Below, one piece after another: positions 8,456 through 15,419 of a stretch of 21,203 nucleotides of DNA. This stretch comes from VFHP01 sp964443385. GTDB lineage: Bacteria; Chloroflexota; Dehalococcoidia; Lucifugimonadales; UBA2985. Within the stretch, counting starts at the first letter, position 1; every line of letters starts with the position of its first letter. The notes under the pieces are model-generated. The model made no database searches and was not told the origin of the DNA. It worked only from the letters and a program-made list of their open reading frames with translations. The stretch is taken from the NCBI GenBank assembly GCA_964443385.1, contig CAYUCO010000038.1, positions 1 to 21,203 of the forward strand, given 5' to 3'. A program made the translations under genes and the position numbers.

Positions 8456-8914
8456 TTGTTGTCTAACAGGTCTGTGTGGATAGGATATGCGGCCGGATTA
8501 AGTGCTGCCGTATCGTATGGAGCGGCTCAAACATTGGGTAAGCATATTACTACTGAATATGCCGTCCCTCTAGTAGCCACAGCATTTGCTCTGTTATTCG
8601 GATTTATATATGTGTCTATAATGTTCTCGCGGCACATAGCCGCGGACTTAGGCAAGTCTTCGCGGAAAAGCTTCATTTTTTTTGGTGTTTCTGGTGTATT
8701 TTCTTCGGCAGGAGTCTTGTCAATGTATTTTGCTTTAAGTAAGGCTCCTTTAGTAATGGTGTCCCCAATATTCGCTATAAACCCTTTGATCACCCTGTTG
8801 TTGGCTCATATTTTTTTAAATAAACTGGAGAAGATTACTACTAGAACAGTTTTAGGAACTATACTGGTGGTTTCAGGTGTCTCTATTATAACTTTAAGTG
8901 GTTCTTTCAATTGA
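8456..8914 (+). CDS. Half-size EamA-family transporter, second of a pair
   Basis: A 152-residue membrane protein with one EamA domain: IGYAAGLSAAVSYGAAQTLGK at the start, then the SAGVLSMYFALSKAPLVMVSPIFAINPLITLLLAHIFL segment typical of these transporters, and a final helix GTILVVSGVSIITL. The start is TTG; two adjacent TTG codons (8456 and 8459) are possible, with GGGGAGG at 8445-8451, and the second has the better spacing. It follows the first half-gene at once. A true frameshift is unlikely, because the first gene ends normally and this one has its own strong ribosome binding site. A heterodimeric transporter is inferred. Confidence 0.82.
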   Translation: MLSNRSVWIGYAAGLSAAVSYGAAQTLGKHITTEYAVPLVATAFALLFGFIYVSIMFSRHIAADLGKSSRKSFIFFGVSGVFSSAGVLSMYFALSKAPLVMVSPIFAINPLITLLLAHIFLNKLEKITTRTVLGTILVVSGVSIITLSGSFN

Positions 8915-8946
8915 TGGACACGAGTTGTGTCAGTTTAGGTGATTAA

Positions 8947-9063
8947 ATGGTATTTGTATCTGTAGGGTTAGTTTTTTGTGGCATAATGTTCTTGATTGCG
9001 ACTATTGCTGTACTTCGTATCATTATTTTTTTTAGTCGCGATGAGACGAGTGATGACCATTAG
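8947..9063 (+). CDS. Small single-helix membrane peptide, 38 residues
   Basis: An ATG-started frame encoding 38 residues. A hydrophobic stretch of about 28 residues (GLVFCGIMFLIATIAVLRII core) is followed by a short charged tail, SRDETSDDH. AGGTG lies about 6 bases before the ATG. It follows the EamA pair by 32 bases on the same strand, and a hairpin begins at its stop codon. A single helix with an acidic tail looks like a small accessory membrane protein. Nothing is known about it and a chance frame cannot be excluded. Confidence 0.42.
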   Translation: MVFVSVGLVFCGIMFLIATIAVLRIIIFFSRDETSDDH

Positions 9064-9092
9064 ATAGTGACATGTATAATGTCATATCTTTC
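9063..9092. terminator. Hairpin between convergent genes, possible bidirectional terminator
   Basis: GATA-G-TGACAT (9063-9073), loop GTATA (9074-9078) and ATGTCA-TATC (9079-9088) form a ten-pair stem with one bulged G, followed by TTTC. It lies between the end of the plus-strand transporter cluster and the end of the minus-strand NAD synthetase. The T-run is short, so termination strength is uncertain. Confidence 0.4.
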
Positions 9093-9114
9093 ACACAGAT
9101 GAGGGTAGATTCTG

Positions 9115-10857
9115 TCAAAACCCTTTGTACTTGTTTACTATTGGGAACCTTCTATCCCGACCAAAGGCTCTGGGAGTAATTTTGACCCCTGGTGGAGCTT
9201 GACGACGTTTATATTCGTTTCTGTTAACCATGGAGATTACCTGATGAACAATTTTGGGATCGTATCCTTGGTTTATTATGTCAGTTGAACTAATATCTTC
9301 TTCCACGTAGGCCTGAATTATCGCATCCAAGACCTCATAAGGAGGTAATACATCTTGGTCTTTTTGATCGTATTTTAGTTCAGCACTGGGCGCTTTGGTT
9401 ATTACAGTGGTAGGTATTACATTGTTTGGAGATTTCAGATCATTAATGTGGGAACAGAGTTCGTAGACAAGTGTTTTAGGTACATCTTTTATCACAGCAA
9501 AACCTCCGGCCATGTCCCCGTAAAGTGTTGCATATCCACTTGCCATTTCACTCTTGTTACCAGTAGTAAGTACCATCCAGCCGAATTTATTTGAAATGGC
9601 CATTAATAGATTGCCTCTTATACGAGTTTGGAGATTCTCTTCTGCCACATTTGGATCGGTTTGCTTGAATGGATTTTCTAACATACCAAGCATTGCAGTG
9701 AAAGCATCTTCTATAGATATAGTCATTAACTCTATGCCAAGGTTTTCGGCTAATAGACTAGCATCTGAAATGCTTGAATCTGATGAATATCGGGATGGCA
9801 TGGCGACGCCCACTACATTTTCCTTGCCGAGAGCATCGACAGCTATTGCAGCTGTAAGGCTGGAGTCTATACCACCAGATAATCCTATAATTACTTTGTT
9901 AAAACCGCATTTTGTTACATAGTCTCTAGTTCCTATAACGAGTGCAGAGTAAACTTCAGTTAAATGGTTCATTGGTTCGGTTAACGAGTTTTCTACATTC
10001 TTATTCGATTTCAGTACATGATTGTAGTTGGATACATGTATATTTTTGGGTGTTCCTATTTGGAATGAGGCTTTATTGGAAGAAGGTTTAAGATCGGCTA
10101 TGGTGTCTATGTCTAGGTCTGTTACTATAAGATCTTCCTCAAATTGTTTTCCTCTGGCTATAATTATGCCTTCTGGACTAGCAATCATGCTGGAACCATC
10201 AAAAACAAGTTCGTCTTGCCCTCCAACTAAGTTGTTATAGGCTATAAACAAGTTATTTTCAGAAGCCCTGTCGGCCACCATTTGTTCCCTGAATTGTTTC
10301 TTGCCAAGATGGAAAGGGGAGGCATTAATATTAATTATTAACTCAGCCCCGTTTTCCTTTTGTACATTCGTGGGCCCCATCTGGTACCATATGTCTTCAC
10401 AGATATTAATGCCTAGTTTCATCCCGTTTATATTAATTACTGGGCATGAGGATCCTTTTTGGAAATATCTTTCTTCGTCGAATACACCGTAATTTGGCAA
10501 ATAAATTTTGTCATATATTTCTATTAGCTTGCCATCATGAGCTATAGCGGCAGAATTGTATTTGCGAACATCATTAGGGTCACTGGATGTGTCGTAATTC
10601 ACGAACCCCACCACGATGGTAATCCCATCAGACTGTTCAACGACTTTATTCATGTTGGAGTAGTTCAATGCGAGGAACGATTGTTGAAATAATAGATCTT
10701 CAGGAGGATAACCAGTAATTGCCAATTCCGGAAATGATATAACGTCGGCATCAACAGATTTAGCTTCTTTAATATAATCCAATATTTTATTGGTATTACC
10801 TTCTATATCGCCCACTGTAGTATTAATCTGGGCCATTGCCAGACGTAAAATTCGCAC
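9115..10857 (-). CDS. nadE: Glutamine-dependent NAD+ synthetase
   Basis: The enzyme makes NAD+ from deamido-NAD+, ATP and glutamine in the cytoplasm, the last step of NAD synthesis. In the 580-residue form, the N-terminal nitrilase-type glutaminase domain carries the Glu-Lys-Cys triad: Glu44 in SFPELAITGYPPEDLL, Lys117 in YDKIYLPNYGVFDEERYF and Cys153 in GINICEDIWY. The C-terminal synthetase domain has the ATP P-loop SGGIDSS at 327-333, then TGNKSEMASGYATLYGDMAGGFAVIKDV-type motifs. I chose the GTG at 10857-10855 because AGGAG lies 8 bases upstream and the protein then begins directly with the family's usual RILRLAMAQINTTVGD. The frame extends 23 codons further to 10926, but that ATG lies upstream of the best promoter. 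Confidence 0.94.
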   Translation of the reverse strand: MRILRLAMAQINTTVGDIEGNTNKILDYIKEAKSVDADVISFPELAITGYPPEDLLFQQSFLALNYSNMNKVVEQSDGITIVVGFVNYDTSSDPNDVRKYNSAAIAHDGKLIEIYDKIYLPNYGVFDEERYFQKGSSCPVININGMKLGINICEDIWYQMGPTNVQKENGAELIININASPFHLGKKQFREQMVADRASENNLFIAYNNLVGGQDELVFDGSSMIASPEGIIIARGKQFEEDLIVTDLDIDTIADLKPSSNKASFQIGTPKNIHVSNYNHVLKSNKNVENSLTEPMNHLTEVYSALVIGTRDYVTKCGFNKVIIGLSGGIDSSLTAAIAVDALGKENVVGVAMPSRYSSDSSISDASLLAENLGIELMTISIEDAFTAMLGMLENPFKQTDPNVAEENLQTRIRGNLLMAISNKFGWMVLTTGNKSEMASGYATLYGDMAGGFAVIKDVPKTLVYELCSHINDLKSPNNVIPTTVITKAPSAELKYDQKDQDVLPPYEVLDAIIQAYVEEDISSTDIINQGYDPKIVHQVISMVNRNEYKRRQAPPGVKITPRAFGRDRRFPIVNKYKGF

Positions 10858-10888
10858 TTTGTGCGCTCCTAAATTAGTTTTGGTCATG

Positions 10889-10919
10889 AGTATAGCACAG
10901 TTATATTTGTGATTCACAA
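10889..10919 (-). promoter_or_regulatory. nadE promoter region with a perfect inverted repeat
   Basis: On the minus strand TATACT (10894-10889) is a good -10 box, 31 bases upstream of the chosen GTG. In the -35 area lies a perfect inverted repeat, TTGTGA-T-TCACAA (10907-10919). TTGTGA there could also act as a poor -35 with 19-base spacing. The repeat looks like an operator for a dimeric regulator; its resemblance to Crp/Fnr half-sites (TGTGA) is noted but not proof. Confidence 0.4.
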
Positions 10920-10937
10920 TAGTCATGGTTCATATAA

Positions 10938-10967
10938 TTGACATAAAATCCGGAGAATTCTAGAATT
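10938..10967 (+). promoter_or_regulatory. Strong promoter for the stand-alone Lrp/RAM gene
   Basis: A perfect TTGACA (10938-10943) is followed after exactly 17 bases by TAGAAT (10961-10966). Transcription should start near 10973, leaving a leader of about 65 bases before the GTG at 11039. The -10 box lies inside a perfect 12-base palindrome, AATTCTAGAATT (10956-10967), which could be an operator. Confidence 0.6.
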
Positions 10968-11038
10968 AGAGTGCGTAGCATTTATGCACAAATACCAATT
11001 GAAGAGCCTTGGATATTTTTGTTGCAAGGAGGTAATAC

Positions 11039-11272
11039 GTGAAAGCTTATGTGCTGATAGAAACCACAGTTGGCAAGACAAAGGACGCTCTTGAATCCCT
11101 ACAACACATGGACGGGGTTAGAGAGGTTGATGGAGTGACTGGTGACTATGATATTGTCGCGGTGATAGAAGGCGACAGTTTAGCCGATATCGGTGACTTG
11201 GTTACCGGGAAAATACACATGATGAATGGTGTTTCTAAGACAACTACGTACGTTTCTACAACTGCAACTTAG
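11039..11272 (+). CDS. Stand-alone Lrp/AsnC ligand-binding (RAM) domain protein
   Basis: A 77-residue protein consisting only of the RAM (regulation of amino acid metabolism) domain of Lrp/AsnC regulators, without the DNA-binding part. The typical pattern is AYVLIETTVGKTKDALESLQHMDGVREVDGVTGDYDIVAVIEGDSLADIGDLV, closing with GVSKTTTYVST. Such proteins form ring-like oligomers that bind amino acids and may modulate full-length Lrp proteins; a full-length one lies in this window at 7499. The GTG start has an ideal AAGGAGG at 11026-11032. The gene is divergent from nadE and has its own strong promoter. Confidence 0.9.
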   Translation: MKAYVLIETTVGKTKDALESLQHMDGVREVDGVTGDYDIVAVIEGDSLADIGDLVTGKIHMMNGVSKTTTYVSTTAT

Positions 11273-11335
11273 TTATATATTCTGCAGAATTTGCTAGATT
11301 GCTCATCCGTGAGATCATTTAGAGGTGTTTGATTT

Positions 11336-11680
11336 ATGGAATACTCATGTGTCTTTTGTAATATACGAATTGGAGACGTGCCTAGTGATTTTGTGTATTC
11401 AGATGAGATGTTTTTTGTTATAAGAGATATTAACCCTGCGGCTCCGACCCATCTTCTTATAATACCTCAAAAACATGTTACAGAGCTAAGCGGATTAAAA
11501 AATTTGAGCAGAGACTCTTTTATGGATATGTTGGGAGTGGCTAATCATGTTGCGGAAAAAGAGGGTATACTGGAATCTGGCTATAGATTGGTTATAAACC
11601 AAGGACAAAACTCTGGTCAGGAAGTCGAACACTTACATATGCACGTTTTAGGTGGACAGAGATTGGGAAATGTCGGATAA
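11336..11680 (+). CDS. HIT family (histidine triad, HINT-like) nucleotide hydrolase
   Basis: A 114-residue HIT-superfamily protein of the Hint/PKCI group, cytoplasmic hydrolases of nucleoside phosphoramidates and related nucleotides. The histidine triad is His99-Leu-His101-Met-His103-Val-Leu, followed by GGQRLG. The N-terminal CVFCNI gives the Cys5/Cys8 pair seen in this group. IPQKHV in the middle and RLVINQGQNSGQEVEHLH are also typical. GAGG lies upstream of the ATG. The DUF971 gene follows after 22 bases, so the two are probably one transcript. The length is normal and all catalytic residues are present. Confidence 0.95.
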   Translation: MEYSCVFCNIRIGDVPSDFVYSDEMFFVIRDINPAAPTHLLIIPQKHVTELSGLKNLSRDSFMDMLGVANHVAEKEGILESGYRLVINQGQNSGQEVEHLHMHVLGGQRLGNVG

Positions 11681-11702
11681 AAAATAAATTTAGGAACATG
11701 CT

Positions 11703-12005
11703 TTGTCTTTTAATGAATTGAATCTTGATAATGACGGTTTATCGATATCTTGGTCGGATGGGCATAACTCTTTTTATCCTTATAGATACTTGAGAGGTAA
11801 TTGTTGTTGTGCAGGCTGTGTGGAGGAAATGAGCGGTAATAGAAGAGTAGGAGAGAGTGATGTTAGAGAAGATGTTGAGATTGTAGATTGGATGCAGATA
11901 GGTAAATATGCTCTTCAGTTTCTTTGGAGCGACACTCATGATACCGGTATATATCCCTTTGATTTTTTGAAGAAGATATGTAGGTGTAGTTCGTGTGTAA
12001 ATTAG
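11703..12005 (+). CDS. DUF971 (gamma-butyrobetaine hydroxylase N-terminal-like) domain protein
   Basis: A 100-residue protein that is a single DUF971 domain, the small zinc-binding module also found at the N-terminus of gamma-butyrobetaine hydroxylase. The first half, WSDGHNSFYPYRYLRGNCCCAGC, is echoed by the second half, WSDTHDTGIYPFDFLKKICRCSSC, giving cysteine clusters at 34-39 and 93-98 that may each bind metal. YALQFLWSD in the middle is a family hallmark. The TTG start is chosen because AGGA lies about 7 bases upstream (11692-11695). It follows the HIT gene closely. In other bacteria such proteins sit near iron-sulfur or Mrp-type genes; no such neighbour is seen here, and the role is unknown. 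Confidence 0.85.
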   Translation: MSFNELNLDNDGLSISWSDGHNSFYPYRYLRGNCCCAGCVEEMSGNRRVGESDVREDVEIVDWMQIGKYALQFLWSDTHDTGIYPFDFLKKICRCSSCVN

Positions 12006-12034
12006 TAATGGATTTATACTCAAAGTATAGCAAA

Positions 12035-12071
12035 TAGTGTTCTTGACACTAAATATATCTAGGATTACCAT
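12035..12071 (+). promoter_or_regulatory. rny promoter with the -35 box inside an inverted repeat
   Basis: TTGACA (12043-12048) and TACCAT (12066-12071, four of six) are 17 bases apart. The -35 box lies within the inverted repeat TAGTGT-TCTTG-ACACTA (12035-12051). The repeat could be an operator, or a weak terminator hairpin for the preceding DUF971 gene. The leader to the rny ATG would be about 75 bases. Confidence 0.42.
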
Positions 12072-12153
12072 CAAAAGTGTAGCTATGTATTGATATGTGT
12101 GAAGTTATTTTATTGTAGGTTTTGTGCCTAATTTAGAAAGGAAGGTAAGGGCT

Positions 12154-13680
12154 ATGGAATTATTAATTGTTGTCCTCGCCGTCCTAATCTCTCTCGGAGT
12201 AGGTATTGGTTCAGGTTTGTTTGTGAGATCTGGTTTCTTGGCTAAAGGGCTGGAAAGAGCCCGGGAAGAAGAGGCACGCATTAGAGAACAGGCTGATTTG
12301 CACATGAAGTCGGCAGTTTTCGAAGCGAAAGAAGAAGCCTTGAAGATTAGAACTAATACCGAATTGGAACTGAAAGATCGCCGATCAGATTTACAGCGTC
12401 AAGAGCGAAGGGTTTCAGACCGCGAAGAAAACCTGGAGCGTAGAGCCGATACGTTGGATAAACGGGAAGAAGCTCAAAATGTTAAGGATACAGAGTTAGA
12501 CAAAGAACGATCTACCCTTGAAGAAATGAAACATCAGGAACTTGAGGTTTTGGAAAAACTGTCTGCTTTGTCTGCAATTGACGCTAAAGATATGTTGATG
12601 AAGAAAGCTGAAGATGAAATTCAATATGATGTGGCTAGGCGATTCAGAGATGTAGAACAGATTGCCAAACAAGATGCGGATCTAAATGCCAGAAAGGTTT
12701 TGACACTGGCGATACATAGGTTAGCGTCAGATGTAGTATCAGAGCATTCTGTTAATGTTATACAACTACCGAACGATGATATGAAAGGTAGAATCATAGG
12801 GAGAGAAGGACGCAATATACGTGCTATTGAAAGTGCTACAGGAGTTGATTTAATAATAGATGATACTCCAGAAGCAGTGACTATTTCTTGTTTTGATCCT
12901 ATTAGAAGAGAAATAGCAAGACAGGCTATAAGTAAATTGGTTGTGGATGGTAGGATCCACCCTGCAAGAATAGAAGAGGTTGTGGAAAAAACAAGGGAAG
13001 AAGTTGAAGATACTATACGTGAAGAAGGCGAAAGGGCTGTTTTTGACGCTAAGGTAAGAGGTTTGAATCCAGAGTTAGTCAATCTGGTAGGTAGGCTTAA
13101 GTATAGATATAGTTATGGTGAAAACATACTACAACATAGTGTAGAGGTCTCCCAACTTGCGGGTATGTTGGCCGCAGAAATAGGAGCTAATGTGGAGGTG
13201 GCAAAAGTAGGAGGGCTTCTTCATGACATAGGTAAAGCTTTGACACATGAAGTTGAAGGTACTCATGCTGAAATTGGTGCAGAGGTCGCTCAGCGATATG
13301 GTATACCTGCGGAAATAGTCAGGGCCATTATGGAGCACCATGATGAAGAGCGTGGTTCTATAGAAGCTTTCATAGTAGCTGCAGCTGACGCTATAAGTGC
13401 AGCAAGGCCAGGTTCCAGAAAAGATAGTCTGGAAAATTACACCAAGAGATTAGAAGCCTTGGAGGAGATAGCCTTGAGTTTTGAAGGAGTCGATAAGTGT
13501 TATGCTATACAGGCTGGAAGAGAAGTTAGGATACTTGTCAACGCCGAAAATGTAGATGACATTACTTCTTCTAAGCTCGCTAGGGACGTGGTAAAAAAGA
13601 TAGAAGATAATTTAGTATATCCTGGGTTGATTAAAGTTACCGTAATAAGAGAAACTAGATCAGTCGAATACGCTCGCTAG
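12154..13680 (+). CDS. rny: Ribonuclease Y
   Basis: A 508-residue membrane-anchored endoribonuclease that starts mRNA decay. The order is classic: an N-terminal membrane helix (ELLIVVLAVLISLGVGIGSGLFV), a long charged coiled coil to about residue 195, a KH RNA-binding domain with GRIIGREGRNIRAI (GxxG at 216-219), then the HD domain with GGLLHDIGKAL (His357-Asp358), an EHHDEE motif and VAAADAISAARPGSR. I chose the ATG at 12154, with AAGGAAGGTAAGGG upstream, because the membrane helix then begins directly as in known RNase Y. The frame extends ten codons further to a GTG at 12124. It heads a cluster with ymdB and a PHP phosphoesterase. Confidence 0.96.
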   Translation: MELLIVVLAVLISLGVGIGSGLFVRSGFLAKGLERAREEEARIREQADLHMKSAVFEAKEEALKIRTNTELELKDRRSDLQRQERRVSDREENLERRADTLDKREEAQNVKDTELDKERSTLEEMKHQELEVLEKLSALSAIDAKDMLMKKAEDEIQYDVARRFRDVEQIAKQDADLNARKVLTLAIHRLASDVVSEHSVNVIQLPNDDMKGRIIGREGRNIRAIESATGVDLIIDDTPEAVTISCFDPIRREIARQAISKLVVDGRIHPARIEEVVEKTREEVEDTIREEGERAVFDAKVRGLNPELVNLVGRLKYRYSYGENILQHSVEVSQLAGMLAAEIGANVEVAKVGGLLHDIGKALTHEVEGTHAEIGAEVAQRYGIPAEIVRAIMEHHDEERGSIEAFIVAAADAISAARPGSRKDSLENYTKRLEALEEIALSFEGVDKCYAIQAGREVRILVNAENVDDITSSKLARDVVKKIEDNLVYPGLIKVTVIRETRSVEYAR

Positions 13681-13731
13681 GCTTTGTCTTGGGGGGTTGT
13701 TTTTGGGATATGCATCCATTGAGGTTTTGAT

Positions 13732-14508
13732 TTGAGAGTGTTGATGGTAGGAGATGCAATGGGCAAACCAGGCAGAAAAGCTGTACAGCTTATTTTGCCT
13801 GGTTTGATCAGGGATTATGAAATAGATTTTGTGGTAGCAAATGGCGAAAATGCTGCAGCTGGCTTCGGTTTGACATATGATACCGCCTTAGAACTTTTTG
13901 ATGCCGGTGTCGATGTCATAACTTCCGGTAATCACATCTGGGATCAAAGGGAAATCATATCTCATCTGGATTCAGATTTGCCGATTTTGAGACCCCTTAA
14001 TTACCCTCCAACTGTGCCGGGTGTAGGATTCATAGAAAGAAACGGAGTTTTAGTCATAAGCCTTATAGGTCGAACCTTTGTTGGAAGTTTTGACTGTCCA
14101 TTCAGAGCCATGGATTCTTTGTTGGATAGGCTTGGTAAGACACATAAGATCATACTGGTGGATTTTCATGCAGAGGCTACCTCTGAAAAGGTGGCTATGG
14201 GATGGTATCTGGATGGTAGGGTCAGTGCGTTAGTCGGCACTCACACTCACGTTGGTACTGTAGATACGAGTTTGCTTTTTAACGGTACTGCTTATGTTAC
14301 AGATTTAGGAATGGTCGGACCATTTCATTCTGTTATAGGCAGTACTATTGAGGATGTTTTGGAAAGATTTTTAAATCAGACACCGAGAAGACTTAAAGTT
14401 TCTAACGGGAAACTGGTAAAATTTGGTTCAGTTATGATAGATATTGATGAGGATACCGGTAGGGCAACGGATATACAGCGTATAGATAGAGAAGTTGATT
14501 GGTCTTGA
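13732..14508 (+). CDS. ymdB: YmdB-family metallophosphoesterase (TIGR00282 type)
   Basis: A 258-residue dinuclear metal phosphodiesterase of the YmdB/DUF1385-free TIGR00282 family, known in Bacillus as a 2',3'-cyclic nucleotide phosphodiesterase. Metal ligands are visible in order: Asp8 in VGDAMGKPGR, Glu39-Asn40 in NGENAAAGFG, Asn67-His68 in SGNHIWDQ, His146 in DFHAEATSEK, and His171/His173 in GTHTHVGT. The length is normal. The TTG start is supported by GAGG at 13721-13724, seven bases upstream. It follows rny by 51 bases; rny-ymdB adjacency is common across Gram-positive bacteria and Chloroflexota. The PHP gene overlaps its 3' end. Confidence 0.93.
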   Translation: MRVLMVGDAMGKPGRKAVQLILPGLIRDYEIDFVVANGENAAAGFGLTYDTALELFDAGVDVITSGNHIWDQREIISHLDSDLPILRPLNYPPTVPGVGFIERNGVLVISLIGRTFVGSFDCPFRAMDSLLDRLGKTHKIILVDFHAEATSEKVAMGWYLDGRVSALVGTHTHVGTVDTSLLFNGTAYVTDLGMVGPFHSVIGSTIEDVLERFLNQTPRRLKVSNGKLVKFGSVMIDIDEDTGRATDIQRIDREVDWS

Positions 14509-15347
14509 GTACAGTAGACCTTCATCTGCATACGACGTGCTCTGATGGTAATCTAAGCCCTGTAGAGATGATAAACAAGGCAGTTTCAGTTGGTTTAAAT
14601 GTAATCTCAATAACAGATCATGATTCGACTGAGGCATTAGATGAATCTATTGCAGCGTCCAATCAATTTTCATCACTTTCAATAATTCCTGGTATAGAAT
14701 TAAGCACCGACATACCTGGAAATGAAATCCACATGCTTGGATATTTTATTGATTATAAAGATGAGAATTTCCAAGCCGTTTTAAGAGAATTTCGAGAAGG
14801 TCGAGTCGGAAGAGCTAAGGAAATGGTGGATAAATTAGGTGAATTGGGTTTGCCTTTGGATTGGGAAAGGGTTTTGGAACTGGCTGAAGGAGCTGTGGGG
14901 AGGCCTCATATAGCTCAAGCTATGGTCGAAAAAGGCTATATAACTTATCCTCAAGAAGCATTCAATAAATATATAGGTAGGAACGGATTGGCTTATGCTG
15001 AAAGAGCAAAACTTACCCCTGAGGAATCCGTGGAACTGATTGTAGGGGTTGGTGGATTACCTGTTCTTGCACATCCTCATGTTATAGATGGGGTGGAGAA
15101 ATTGCTTCCAGGTTTGGCTGAAGCAGGCTTAGTGGGAATGGAAGTATATTATGGGGAGTATTCCAAATCTGAAATCTCTGCGTTCGAATCTATGGCAGGG
15201 AGATACGGCCTGTTGCCATGTGGTGGTAGTGACTACCATGCTTTTGGCACCCCAGGGGAAGTGCAACCTGGCACAGTCGGTCCCAGTATAGAGATAGCCA
15301 AAAAATTGTATGAATTGTCCGGCAGAGAGCTCTCGTTGTCTTTATAG
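14499..15347 (+). CDS. PHP-domain phosphoesterase (nucleoside bisphosphatase / RNase AM type)
   Basis: A 282-residue PHP (polymerase and histidinol phosphatase) metal hydrolase. Its metal ligands are HLHTTCSDG (His9, His11, Asp16), ITDHDS, GIELST, the PHIAQAM segment, AHPHV near residue 188 and GGSDYHA near the C-terminus. The closest known group removes phosphate from 3',5'-nucleotides (pAp) or trims short 5'-phosphorylated RNAs (YciV, RNase AM). It could start at TTG 14499 or TTG 14505; both overlap the end of ymdB (TTGA at 14505), and I kept the longer form. As third gene after rny and ymdB it probably completes RNA degradation products; that role is inferred. Confidence 0.86.
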   Translation: MVLSTVDLHLHTTCSDGNLSPVEMINKAVSVGLNVISITDHDSTEALDESIAASNQFSSLSIIPGIELSTDIPGNEIHMLGYFIDYKDENFQAVLREFREGRVGRAKEMVDKLGELGLPLDWERVLELAEGAVGRPHIAQAMVEKGYITYPQEAFNKYIGRNGLAYAERAKLTPEESVELIVGVGGLPVLAHPHVIDGVEKLLPGLAEAGLVGMEVYYGEYSKSEISAFESMAGRYGLLPCGGSDYHAFGTPGEVQPGTVGPSIEIAKKLYELSGRELSLSL

Positions 15348-15419
15348 TAGGCTGTGCATTAATATGAACGCAATTACTACAAATAGTTGCACTATTCCCG
15401 TTAATGGAAACAGATTCTT

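Noticed and set aside
8440..8459. Frameshift joining the two EamA genes
   Set aside because: The first frame ends at a normal stop after a complete domain and the second has its own strong GGGGAGG site, so a natural split is more likely than an error.
10858..10926. Longer nadE start at the ATG 10926
   Set aside because: It adds residues not seen in NadE proteins and lies upstream of the best promoter, whereas the GTG at 10857 has AGGAG at good spacing.
12124..12153. GTG start 10 codons upstream of the rny ATG
   Set aside because: The extension carries charged residues before the membrane anchor and overlaps the purine-rich ribosome binding site of the ATG at 12154.
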